The translations under genes were made by a program, and so were the position numbers. From Cryobacterium frigoriphilum (GTDB taxonomy: Bacteria; Actinomycetota; Actinomycetes; Actinomycetales; Microbacteriaceae): 46,867 bases of DNA. Within the stretch, counting starts at the first letter, position 1. Each line of letters begins with the position of its first letter. The stretch covers positions 1-46,867 of the forward strand of contig NZ_SOHE01000047.1 in assembly GCF_004403305.1 (NCBI RefSeq), in the 5' to 3' direction. Below the pieces are notes generated by a model. That model was not told the origin of the DNA and ran no database searches. It worked only from the letters and a program-made list of their open reading frames with translations. This document shows, piece after piece, positions 32,265 to 40,900 of this stretch.

Positions 32265-33724
32265 CAATTCTTGACCCGAGAACGCCGAGCCACTGGTTCA
32301 GGAAGGGTGCCGTGGGGTGCCGCAGCGTCCTCAACGGGTGCGACATCGCTGCCATACCCGTACCCATAACCGTACCCGTATCCGTAGCGCCCATAACCAT
32401 AGGCGTCGGGCCCCTTGGTCGGCAGCATCGTGAGCACCAGACCACTGACCGGAGCACCCACGTTGTCGAGGGCCGAAATGGCACTCTTCAACTGGTTCTT
32501 ATGGGTGCGCCCTGCCGCCACGATGATGATCGCGCCGCCGACGTTTTTGGCGAGCACCGCGGCATCCGTCACCGGAAGCAGCGGCGGAGAGTCGAAGAGC
32601 ACGACATCGAAGGTCGCATTGAACTGCGCGATGAGGGCGGTCATGCGGGCGGATCCGAGCAGCTCGCTCGGGTTGGGCGGCACCATGCCGGCCGGCAGCA
32701 CCGAGAGGCCGCCGCGACCCCAGGGCTGGATGACATCCGCGAGCTCGGCCCGCCCGATGAGCACATCGGTGAGGCCGACGGCACCCTCCATGCCCATGTA
32801 ATCCGCGAGCTTGGGGCGCCGCAGGTCGGCGTCGACGATGAGTACGCGGCTGCCAGCGTCGGCGAGGGCGATGGCGAGGTTGGCGCCGGTCGTGCTCTTG
32901 CCCTCACTCTCGATGGAGCTCGTCACGACGAAGGCACGCTCGGTGCGGCCCACGTCGAGAAACTGCAGGTTGGTGCGCAGGGTGCGGAACGACTCCGCCC
33001 GCGGGCTGCGCGGATCGACGTGCACGATGAGGGGCCGCTCCCCCGCCTTCGGGTCGAAGACGATGCCACCGAGAATCGGCACGTCGGTGATCTGGGTCAC
33101 GTCGCGCTCATTGCGGATGCGGGTCTCGAGGGTCTCGCGCAGCACGGCGACACCGAGGCCCAGCGCCAGGCCGACGAGTGCGCCGAGCGCGATGTTCAAG
33201 GGCACGTTGGGGCTGACCGGTGCCGCGGCGACGGTCGCCTCCTGCGCGGGGGTGAGCTTCACCGGGGAGATGGCATCCGCTGCCTCGGGAGTTTCGATGG
33301 TCTCGACGACCGCGGTGAGGCTCTGGGAGATCGCGTTTGCGGTGTCGGCGGCGCGAGTCGGGTCGGTGTCGACGACGGTGATGTCGATGATCGAGGTGTC
33401 AAGCGGCGCCGACGCGGTGATCTTGGTGCTCAACTGCGCGCTCGTGATGCCCAGTTCGAGGTTGGCGATGACGGGCAGCAAGACAATCGGGGTACTGACG
33501 AGGTCGGAGTAGGTCTTCACCCGCTGCACGGTGAAGCTGTTGCCCTGAGCCAGCTCGCTCGTGGTTCCGCTGCTCTGGGTGGAGACGAAGACCTTGGACG
33601 TGGCGCTGTAGGTGGGGGTCTGCAAAATGGAATACACCGAGGCCGCTCCGATGAAACCGAGCGTCAGGATGACGATGAGAATCCAGCTCTTGCGCAGGAT
33701 GCGGATGTAGTCGCGAAGTTCCAC
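32264..33724 (-). CDS. Polysaccharide tyrosine autokinase / chain-length regulator (Wzc, CpsCD fusion; second copy)
   Basis: The 486-residue protein has a Wzz domain (helix about 14-32; LQTPTYSATSKVFVSTQ), a second helix, and a BY-kinase with Walker A (SSIESEGKSTTGANLA), A' (VLIVDADLRRP) and Walker B (VVLFDSPPLLPVTDA). The tail DAYGYGRYGYGYGYGYG carries the phosphorylated tyrosines. It is very similar to the copy at 12995-14434 along the whole length, and both start with GTG after (a/g)ggaaaggccg. It probably sets chain length for the second EPS. The single phosphatase at 12315-12998 may serve both. Confidence 0.93.
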   Translation of the reverse strand: MELRDYIRILRKSWILIVILTLGFIGAASVYSILQTPTYSATSKVFVSTQSSGTTSELAQGNSFTVQRVKTYSDLVSTPIVLLPVIANLELGITSAQLSTKITASAPLDTSIIDITVVDTDPTRAADTANAISQSLTAVVETIETPEAADAISPVKLTPAQEATVAAAPVSPNVPLNIALGALVGLALGLGVAVLRETLETRIRNERDVTQITDVPILGGIVFDPKAGERPLIVHVDPRSPRAESFRTLRTNLQFLDVGRTERAFVVTSSIESEGKSTTGANLAIALADAGSRVLIVDADLRRPKLADYMGMEGAVGLTDVLIGRAELADVIQPWGRGGLSVLPAGMVPPNPSELLGSARMTALIAQFNATFDVVLFDSPPLLPVTDAAVLAKNVGGAIIIVAAGRTHKNQLKSAISALDNVGAPVSGLVLTMLPTKGPDAYGYGRYGYGYGYGYGYGSDVAPVEDAAAPHGTLPEPVARRSRVKN

Positions 33725-33807
33725 TTCTACGGCCTTTCCCTGGAGTGCACGGGGGCACGGTGTGAATCCGCGCGCCGATGCGCGGGCAGGCCTCAGCGGA
33801 GCCTCAG

Positions 33808-33819
33808 CTTAGTTTCGCA
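33808..33819 (-). promoter_or_regulatory. Shared 12-mer upstream of the second Wzc gene
   Basis: On the minus strand tgcgaaactaag, matching tgcaaaactaac upstream of the other Wzc gene at 10 of 12 positions. It lies 84 nt before the GTG and 32 nt from palindrome site d. Confidence 0.25.
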
Positions 33820-33850
33820 CAAATCAGGTCAATTGGCTCTTGTCTAGTCT

Positions 33851-33862
33851 CCCTTTCGGGGG
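33851..33862. promoter_or_regulatory. CCC/GGG palindrome upstream of the second Wzc gene (site d)
   Basis: ccctttcggggg, in the context tagtctccctttcgggggcg, is 127 nt upstream of the GTG at 33724. It is the weakest member of the set but has the same TTT centre and orientation as sites a and b. Confidence 0.35.
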
Positions 33863-33971
33863 CGCACGAGCAGATCGAGCTGGGGCGCTGGCAGCGCGCC
33901 GGAATCGCCACAACTCCACGAGACCTTATCTGATCAAGCCTCGAGATGGCTCTTTTTCCGTTAGCGCGAGG

Positions 33972-34889
33972 TCAGCTCGTGCTGATTTGTTCTACCCAAT
34001 GATTCACTTGCCGGATGGCATCATCCAGTGAGTAGCTAATTTTGACCTCCGCTGCGGGGCGATCGTATTCGTCCTCCCAGAGCGGATTGCTCACGATGAG
34101 AGGCGGCCACCTCCGTGGAGGAAATCCGAGGTCCGTGGCTTCGGCAGCTCTGGCCGCAAAGACGTCCTCGGCCGCAATTCGCAGCGGACCGAGGTCTGTC
34201 GGCTGAGGATAAAACGTCTCGCGGATCAGGAGTAGATCCACGATGTCGCGCACTCGACTATTGCTAAAGATAGGAGGCTGATGCGGGTCAGAGCAGGCAT
34301 GCAACTTCTGTGCCACCTGGTAGGCAAGAGTGATGCCAGCCAACTCCGCCGCAGTCTGGACACCAAAATACCCGAGCCGCGGAGCAGGGAAGCGTTCGGC
34401 AGCATCCGCGATGGCGCCCTCGGGGAAGGCTACTTCGACTTGGATGCGGCGCCACGTCACACCCTTGAGACTGAGAACAATGTGGAATCGTCGGGGCTTG
34501 ACTCGGCGCGAGATGATCGCGATGACTGACACATTGGAGCGGGTGAGGGTGATGTCCCCCCACGGCTCGGCCAAGGCAGTATCGAGCGCGGAAAGAAATT
34601 GGTCGAGTTCTCCACGGAAGAGGGTATCCACGTCTTGCGTTGCGCGGCTGGCGAGTCCGAGTTTGTGTTCCAGATACACGCCTCCCTTGAGCAGGAACAG
34701 CGGATCACCATCAGGGCCCAGCGTTCGTTGGAGCGCGGCAACCACGATCGTGGACGCGAGAATCCACCCAGTCCTTGCGCCGGTGCCACCGGCAAGTTTC
34801 TGGGCATCTTGAACCCACCGATTGAGCATCGCCGCGCTTGAGGGGCGTCTGTCCTTGTCCGGGAGATCATTCAATGGATTCCCGGTCAT
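33972..34889 (-). CDS. AbiEii/AbiGii-family nucleotidyltransferase toxin
   Basis: The 305-residue protein has the nucleotidyltransferase signature FLLKGGVYLEHKLGLASRAT followed by QDVDTLF, giving the GG and the DxD pair of the DNA-polymerase-beta-like fold. AbiEii (MenT-type) toxins of this fold act as the toxic half of AbiE systems; some mycobacterial relatives add pyrimidines to tRNA ends. It can block phage spread by arresting the cell. The ATG overlaps the antitoxin stop (ATGA, 34886-34889). G+C content is lower than in neighbouring genes, in line with mobile defence genes. Confidence 0.88.
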   Translation of the reverse strand: MTGNPLNDLPDKDRRPSSAAMLNRWVQDAQKLAGGTGARTGWILASTIVVAALQRTLGPDGDPLFLLKGGVYLEHKLGLASRATQDVDTLFRGELDQFLSALDTALAEPWGDITLTRSNVSVIAIISRRVKPRRFHIVLSLKGVTWRRIQVEVAFPEGAIADAAERFPAPRLGYFGVQTAAELAGITLAYQVAQKLHACSDPHQPPIFSNSRVRDIVDLLLIRETFYPQPTDLGPLRIAAEDVFAARAAEATDLGFPPRRWPPLIVSNPLWEDEYDRPAAEVKISYSLDDAIRQVNHWVEQISTS

Positions 34890-35437
34890 GCTCGCTCCCC
34901 TAGTGCCCGGACCAGCTGGGAGTGCTGTTCATCGGTGACGCGGCCGAGAGCCCGGGCGTTTCTGATGGCTTGTTCCAGGAGCCCGCTGGGAATGCCACTA
35001 TGAATCCCTTGGTCGATCGCCGTGGGAACGGTGACCGCGCGGATCCCCTCCCACCAACCAATTTGCTCCGTAGTGAGGTTGTCACTATGCACAACGTAGT
35101 AGTCGCCGCCTGAGCGCCGTATGCGATTTCCTTTGGGGACGGCCAAGTGAATCATGTTCGGATTAATATCGCACAGGTCATAGACCGCGAGAGCTGTGTC
35201 GTGGCTCAATGCAGCATCACGGGACCCGGTCCAGAGAACCGCGAGCATGAACTCATCCCGAGCGGTTACCGGGAGTTGATCAAATCGGTAGACGCCGTGC
35301 GCTGCACGTGACAGCTGCCCGCGATGGGCCAGCTTGGCCAGGTCGATTGCACTAGCCCCGACTGTCCTTGCATCGCGCGTGGTGACGTAGCCGTACTGCT
35401 CGACCGCAATCTCCCACAGCCGGTCCTGAACGCTCAT
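34886..35437 (-). CDS. AbiEi-family antitoxin / autorepressor
   Basis: The 183-residue protein has an N-terminal winged-helix (MSVQDRLWEIAVEQYGYVTT, RDARTVGASAIDLAKLAHRG) and an AbiEi C-terminal part (LSHDTALAVYDLCDINPNMI, HLAVPKGNRIRRSGGDYYVV). AbiEi proteins neutralise the toxin and repress their own operon by binding inverted repeats. I chose the ATG at 35437, behind ggaagggcgag; the open frame runs further upstream but crosses the promoter palindrome. That palindrome (35458-35487) starts 20 nt before the ATG. Confidence 0.88.
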   Translation of the reverse strand: MSVQDRLWEIAVEQYGYVTTRDARTVGASAIDLAKLAHRGQLSRAAHGVYRFDQLPVTARDEFMLAVLWTGSRDAALSHDTALAVYDLCDINPNMIHLAVPKGNRIRRSGGDYYVVHSDNLTTEQIGWWEGIRAVTVPTAIDQGIHSGIPSGLLEQAIRNARALGRVTDEQHSQLVRALGERA

Positions 35438-35457
35438 CTCGCCCTTCCACGAAGTGT

Positions 35458-35487
35458 CAAAACTATACCATTTTAGGTATAGTTTTG
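35458..35487. promoter_or_regulatory. Perfect 12-bp palindrome, probable AbiEi operator
   Basis: caaaactatacc (35458-35469), a 6-nt spacer, and ggtatagttttg (35476-35487) are exact inverted repeats. On the minus strand tatagt in the second arm can serve as a -10 box. Binding there would block transcription of the toxin-antitoxin pair. Known AbiEi proteins bind inverted repeats in this position. Confidence 0.7.
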
Positions 35488-35540
35488 GCGGAAGTTCGCT
35501 GACTTCCGAGTCTGTCCACCGAAGCGGTAGTTTGGACCTC

Positions 35541-36314
35541 ATGAGCGAAACCCCGGCCGTTCCTGGAGCGGCGGCAGCTGAGGTAACGGCGCCTGACCCG
35601 TCAGCGCCTGAGCTCTCAGCGTCACGAGCCCTGACCGACGCGGCGACCGGCGTCGTGGCCGCGGTCGCCCTGGTGATTCTCGTGAGCACCGCCGTCGCCC
35701 GGTTCTGGATCACCGACCCGCACCTCAGCCTCGTACTCAGCTACCTCGCGGTGTGGGTTCCCCTGCTCGGCGCCATCGCTGCGGCCTGCTACCTGCACGG
35801 CACCCGCTCGCTGCGCCGCGACCTCGGCTTCTGGTTTCACCCGCTCGACCTGCTCTGGGGCCTGGCCGTGGGGCTACTCGCCCGGGTCGTGGCGAGCCTG
35901 ATTGAAATTGCCGGCTACGGCCAGATGGGATCGGCCGGCGCAACATTCGGCGAGACCGTTTACGACTTCTGGTGGCTGTTCGGCGCGCTGCTGGCGCCCG
36001 TGCTGCTGGCTCCCGTCGTGGAAGAACTCTACTTTCGCGGCGTGGTGCTGCGCGCGGTGACCGGCGTCACCCAGCAGGGCGGCGCCAGCCGCACGGTCGC
36101 GATGTCACTGGCCATCGTGGTGAGCGCGCTCGTCTTCGCGCTCGTACACATCGTCACAATCGAGAACATGGATGCCGCACTCGTCATCGGCCTGTCGACC
36201 TTCGTCTTCGGGGTGGGCGCGGCAATTCTGGCCACGACGACGGGCCGTCTCGGCGGTGCCATCGTGGCGCACGTCACGTTCAACGGACTCGTGGTGCTGC
36301 CGGCGCTGTTCTGA
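35541..36314 (+). CDS. CPBP-family intramembrane metalloprotease
   Basis: The 257-residue protein has about 7-8 helices. The three conserved motifs are EELYFRGVVLR (EExxxR), FALVHI (FxxxH) and HVTFNGL (HxxxN), matching the Rce1/CPBP family. Relatives process prenylated or signal-peptide-like substrates, and some protect against bacteriocins. I chose the ATG at 35541 over an upstream in-frame ATG at 35454, which would place the N-terminus across the AbiE operator. It is divergent from the AbiE pair and convergent with the next gene. Confidence 0.88.
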   Translation: MSETPAVPGAAAAEVTAPDPSAPELSASRALTDAATGVVAAVALVILVSTAVARFWITDPHLSLVLSYLAVWVPLLGAIAAACYLHGTRSLRRDLGFWFHPLDLLWGLAVGLLARVVASLIEIAGYGQMGSAGATFGETVYDFWWLFGALLAPVLLAPVVEELYFRGVVLRAVTGVTQQGGASRTVAMSLAIVVSALVFALVHIVTIENMDAALVIGLSTFVFGVGAAILATTTGRLGGAIVAHVTFNGLVVLPALF

Positions 36315-36338
36315 AATTTGTTGGATGACGGCTCGGGG

Positions 36339-36890
36339 TCAGGCCGTATCCAGTGATGCGCCGCGAGCCTCAGCGGCGGCAGCGAGAATCGCGTCGCGCG
36401 CTGCTGCGTCAATCAGGCCGTGGTCGAAGGCGAGGCTGATCGCTTCGACCCCGGCGCCCACGATTACGTGTCGGCTTGAGTCCCACTCCACGGGTGCCCG
36501 GTCGAGTGCCGCGTCGGGTGTCGCGTCGGGTGTCGCGCTGCTGACGTAGGGCCAGGCCGACAGCTCCCTGAGCAGGACTTCACGGCTAATCAGACCGGCC
36601 GCGAACCGTTCGGCAATCTCGTAGGCCGTGGCTCCGGCGCTGCCCGCCGGCAACGGGTGGATGCCACGCTTCCTGGCCTTTTTGATGAGCACACAGATCG
36701 ACACCTGCGAGACGCCCAGAGCCTCAGCGATTTCACGCTGATATGCGCCAGCCTCAAACGCGGCGCAGACAGATCTCATGTAGTCACGCCCGCTCACTTC
36801 ACGCAGCGCACGCAACCGCCGAGCCGCCGCAATGGCATTCTCAACGTCGGGGTCTATCTCGGGGTGAGCATTGAATGGCTTCATTTTCAT
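36339..36890 (-). CDS. Helix-turn-helix protein of unknown role (possible orphan antitoxin)
   Basis: The 183-residue protein has a helix-turn-helix, YQREIAEALGVSQVSICVLI with KKARKRG after it (about residues 45-75). The C-terminal half, with ELSAWPYVSS then DAISLAFDHGL-like HGLIDAAARDAILAAA, has no known domain. The ATG at 36890 follows ggaggttactc, a strong ribosome site. A short in-frame repeat, gtcgggtgtcgc, encodes ATPDATPDA in the middle. There is IS debris right upstream, so a partner gene may have been lost. It could also be an independent regulator. Confidence 0.65.
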   Translation of the reverse strand: MKMKPFNAHPEIDPDVENAIAAARRLRALREVSGRDYMRSVCAAFEAGAYQREIAEALGVSQVSICVLIKKARKRGIHPLPAGSAGATAYEIAERFAAGLISREVLLRELSAWPYVSSATPDATPDAALDRAPVEWDSSRHVIVGAGVEAISLAFDHGLIDAAARDAILAAAAEARGASLDTA

Positions 36891-37236
36891 GAGTAACCTC
36901 CGCGGGATGCCCAAGGATATCCTCGGCGGTGGGTTAGTCAAGAGGGATGGCTCGGAGGGGTAATGCTGAGCCGAATACCTGATCAAAGATACCGTCCGTA
37001 GGTATGTTACGCGGCCTCAACGAGGGCCGGTCACCCCGTATTCGGGGCCAGAATAGATGTGACCCGATTTGGGGCACTTGTAGAATTTCGAGAGTCTTCA
37101 ACCGCGCCGGGGACTTGACTATGATCAATTTCGCATCAACGTCGATGAGTCCGGATTTGGGGGAAGTGGACACTTGTCGGAAATGTGTCACCGCGTGTTC
37201 GCGTGAGTGATCTTAACCAAATCACGGGAGCATCGC
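36891..37236. other. Intergenic region with IS-end remnants
   Basis: No gene was found. It has the 15-mer cacttgtcggaaatg (37171-37185), which also occurs at 973-987, and blocks such as caccccgtattcggggcc and gacccgatttggggcac that resemble degraded insertion-sequence ends. A possible promoter for the DUF7882 gene must lie at its right end. Confidence 0.45.
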
Positions 37237-37584
37237 ATGGGCAAGCTGACCTACAACTCGCACATCACGGCGCACTTCGATGACCGGGTGCTCGCGCACC
37301 TGCAGCTTGTGGTTGGCGCCAAGTTGCGGCGCGGAGAGTCGTTCTACTTCAGCTGGACCGTCGACCCTGATCTGGGTGGCGGACGGAATTCGATCTGGAT
37401 GAACCCGTCGATTCCGATGTCGTACAGCTACGTGGAAAATGTGTCGACGACGTACAACCGCGACTGGATTGAAGCACTGTCGGAATCGGCGAACTCGACG
37501 GTTGGGCTGCAGCTCGTACCCGAGCCGGCCCCGAGCGAGCCGGTGCTCGTCGCCGCGGGCGGTCGGCCGCGGCAGCGGCGATAG
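37237..37584 (+). CDS. DUF7882-family small protein
   Basis: The 115-residue protein begins MGKLTYNSHITAHFDDRVLA, then HLQLVVGAKLRRGESFYFSW. This start is widely conserved in small proteins of Microbacteriaceae (often misnamed 'ATP-dependent DNA ligase'), for which no function is known. The ATG at 37237 follows acgggagcatcgc. It has no signal peptide or helix. It is probably monocistronic. Confidence 0.8.
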   Translation: MGKLTYNSHITAHFDDRVLAHLQLVVGAKLRRGESFYFSWTVDPDLGGGRNSIWMNPSIPMSYSYVENVSTTYNRDWIEALSESANSTVGLQLVPEPAPSEPVLVAAGGRPRQRR

Positions 37585-37654
37585 GGGCCGAGACTGCGGT
37601 GAGGCGGATTGTGGAGCCGGGTGGGGCATCCGTCGGCTGCAGGGTTTAGAGCTC

Positions 37655-37793
37655 GGCTGCCGCGGTTTGAGGGATGGCTCGCCGTGGTATCGACGGGCGC
37701 GCGTGTTTCGGCAGGCTCAACAACCGGCGTGCGCGCCCGCCGCCGGATCGAGCTTGTCGAGATCTCAACCAGCGGAAATGGTTGGGCGGGCGA
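37655..37793. repeat. Long repeat of the ctcaaccagcgg family, copy 1
   Basis: ggctgccgcggtttgaggga starts this copy, which continues tggctcgccgtggtatcgac and ends ctcaaccagcggaaatggtt gggcggg. The middle (cgtgtttcggcaggctcaac) contains a second, shorter copy of the same element. Confidence 0.75.
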
Positions 37794-37808
37794 GTTTGGG
37801 TGAGTCGC

Positions 37809-37849
37809 GGAGAAAGCACCCTCGTCTTGTGGATGAAGGTGCTTTCTCC
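37809..37849. terminator. Bidirectional terminator-like hairpin
   Basis: ggagaaagcacc (37809-37820) and ggtgctttctcc (37838-37849) pair perfectly over 12 bp around a 17-nt loop. It lies 130 nt beyond the end of the giant surface protein gene on the minus strand and 225 nt after the DUF7882 gene on the plus strand. It sits between the two long repeats. Confidence 0.65.
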
Positions 37850-37860
37850 GTGATTCAGGC

Positions 37861-37953
37861 GGCTGCCGCGGTTTGAGGGATGGCTCGCCTTGGTTTCGAC
37901 GGGCGCGCGAAAGGCGTGCGCGCCCGCTCAACCAGCGGAAATGGTTGGGCGGG
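37861..37953. repeat. Long repeat of the ctcaaccagcgg family, copy 2
   Basis: ggctgccgcggtttgaggga, then tggctcgccttggtttcgac, a hairpin core (gggcgcgcgaaaggcgtgcg) and ctcaaccagcggaaatggtt. It matches copy 1 without the inner duplicate. It ends 27 nt before the stop of the giant surface protein gene. Confidence 0.75.
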
Positions 37954-37979
37954 CGGGTCTCGGCTCAGCGGAGTTGTTG

Positions 37980-40900
37980 CTAGGGGCGGGCTACGGAGTG
38001 GCGGCGACGGGCCAGCACGAGGGTTGTGAGGCCCAGGATCAGCAGGGTTCCGGCGGTGAGACCGATGGGCAGGGCGCTCGCTCCCGTGCGGGTGAGTTCG
38101 CTCGCCGTCTGGTCGTGCGCGGAGGCCGGGGCCGCCGCGATCGTGACGTTGGCCCAGCCGATGATGACTCCCAGCTCGTTCTGCACGGCCACGCGGTGCG
38201 CCCCGCTGATCGTGCTCGGCACCGTGACGGTGATCGTTCCCGCCGCGGATGCGGTGTGCCAGCTGGTCGAGATCGGAGTGGACAGGAACCAGGCGAAGTA
38301 CCGCTCGCCCGGGGTGAGTCCCGTGATCGTGACCTGGTCACCCGGGGTGAGGCTTCCCGCGGTGAGGCTGCCGGCGTCGATGGCGATCTCGTCTTGCAGG
38401 CCGGTGGCGAGGTCTGCCTCAGTCGGCGGTGCCGGGGTCGGAGGCACGGCCTCGGTCGGGGTCTCGGTCGCTGTCGGAGCAGGCACCTCGGTGGGCGTCG
38501 GAGTTGCGGTCGGGGTCGGCGTTTCCGTCGGGGTCGGCGTTTCCGTCGGGGTCGGCGTCTCGGTCGGGGTCGGCGTTTCCGTCGGGGTCGGCGTTTCCGT
38601 CGGGGTCGGGGTCTCGGTCGGGGTCGGCGTTTCCGTGGGGGTGGGGGTGGGCGTCGGGGTCTCGAGGGTCGAGACGGCAACGGAGGCGACGGACGTGGCG
38701 CTCACCTGCTCGGCGTTCGCGGCCGACACGGTGGCCGTGTAGGCCGTGGCGGAGGCGAGACCCGTGAAGGTGTGGCTCAGGGCATCCGTCGTCACGATCG
38801 TGCTGCTCGTACCGTCCGAGAGCGTGACCGTGTAGAGCGTGATCTCGGATCCACCGGTGTCGGCGGGTGCCGACCAGGTGACCGTGACGGCCGTCGACGT
38901 CGCATCGCTGAGCACCGGCGCGGCCGGAGCCGACGGGCTGCCGATAGGGGTGCGCGCCGGGGCGGATGACACCGAGGCCTCACCGCGACCCATGGTGTTG
39001 CTCACCGCGACGGTGGCCGTGTACTGCGTGTTCGGCTCGAGGCCCGTGAAAGCGAACTCGCGCGCGTCGCCGAGCACCGACTGGGTGCGAATCTCGTCGC
39101 CCGCGGTCAGGGTCACGGTGTAGCCGGTGACGGATGCTCCGCCATCGTCGGTCGCGGCGGCCCACGTCACGGTGGCCGTGGTGCTGCCCTCGACCGTAAT
39201 GCTGGGGGACGCGGGCGCTCCGGGCTTCTCGGCGAGCGTTGACATCGGAGCGGACGCGGCCGAGGTCGCGCTCAGTTCGGCGTAGTTGGTCGCCGTGACC
39301 GTGGCCGTGAAGGCCGTGGCCCGCGGGAGGCCGGTGAAGGTGTGCGTGGTGGTGTAGTTGTGGGCCGTTTCGATGGTCGTGGTGGTCGTTCCGTCGGACA
39401 GGGTGACCGTGTAGGGCAAGAGCGAGATTCCGCCCTTGTCGGCGGGCTCAGCCCAGGTGACCGTGAGGGAATTGGACGTGGCCGCCGAGAGCACCGGAGC
39501 GACCGGAGCCGACGGCGTTTCGGCCAGGGTGGCCGCTCCGCCGGAGGTCGGCGAATCCGTGCCGGTGCCCTCGGCGTTCGTGGCCGCTACCGAGGCCGTG
39601 TAGGCCGTGTTGCGCGTGAGACCGTCGACCGCGAGCGATGTGGCGCCGGCTTCGGCCGGCCGCGTGAAGGTGTTTCCACTCTGGTGCATGGTGACCACGT
39701 AGCCGGTGATGGCGCTGCCGCCGTCGGCCGGCGCGGTCCAGGCCACGGTCAGCTGGGTGCTGCTGTCGACCGTGAGGCTCGGCATGGTCGGCGCATCCGG
39801 CGCGGTGCTGAACGTCGACTCGGCAACGGATGGCGCCGACTGCGGGCCGGTGCCGATCTCATTCGTCGCCGAGACCGTCGCGGTGTACTCCGTGGCGCGG
39901 GTGAGGCCGGCGACGGCGACCGAGGTCTGCACGCCGACCGGAAGGGTCTGCACCACGTCACCATCGGCGAGCACGGTGACGGTGTAGCCGGTGATGGCCG
40001 ATCCACCGTTGGCCGGGGCTACCCAGCTCACGGTCAGGTCGGTGGCGGAGGTGGCTTCGAGCGTCGGCGCGGCCGGGGCGGTCGGCGCGATGGACTTCGT
40101 GAACTGCTTGTTCGAGGCGAGCGAGACGGCTCCGAGTCCGGTTTCATTACTCGCGCTCACGGTCGCCGTGTAGGCGGTCGCGTGGGTCAGGCCGGTGAAG
40201 TTCACCGTGGTGGCGCCATCCGTCGTCTTCGTCTCGATGACCGTGCCGGCCTTCGAGAGCTCGACCGTGTACAGCGTGATGGGGTCGCCGCCGGTTTCGG
40301 GGGCGGTCCAGGTCGCGCTGAGCTCACTGGACGACATCGCCGTGAGCACGGGCGGGGCCGGGGTGTCGGGCACGGTCGGCAGGGTGCGTTCCTCGGCCGA
40401 CCGGGAGGAGACCAGGCTCGTGCCGATGCCATTGCTGGCCAGCACCGTGGCGGTATACACGGTGGCGCGGGTGAGGTGGTCGAAGGTGACGGTGGTCGTG
40501 CCGTCGACATTGGCGAAGGCCACGTTTCGGTCGCCGTCGTAGAGACGCACGTCGTAGCTCGTGATCGCGGAACCGCCGTCGTCGGTCGGCACGGCCCACG
40601 TTGCCGTGATCTGCGTCGACGAGGTGGCCGTGAGGGCCAGGCCCGTCGGAGCGACGGGGGCGAGGGCATCCGTCGTATCGGGCGCGGAGATTTCAGACGC
40701 CGGGCCCTCGCCGGCCGAGTTGGTCGCGGTGACGATGGCCGTGTAGGGCGAGGCGCGCAGCAGGCCGGTGAAGGTCGCCGTTTCGCCCGCGGTCACGGTC
40801 TGGGTGCGGGTCTGGGTGTCACCGGTGAGGGCGACCCGGTACGACAGAATCGCCGCTCCGCCGTTGTCGGCGGGGGCCTGCCAGGTGACGGTGGCCGCGG

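Noticed and set aside
35440..35450. ttgaca-like -35 box next to the AbiE palindrome
   Set aside because: No -10 box lies at a suitable distance before the AbiEi start; the tatagt in the palindrome arm is a better candidate.
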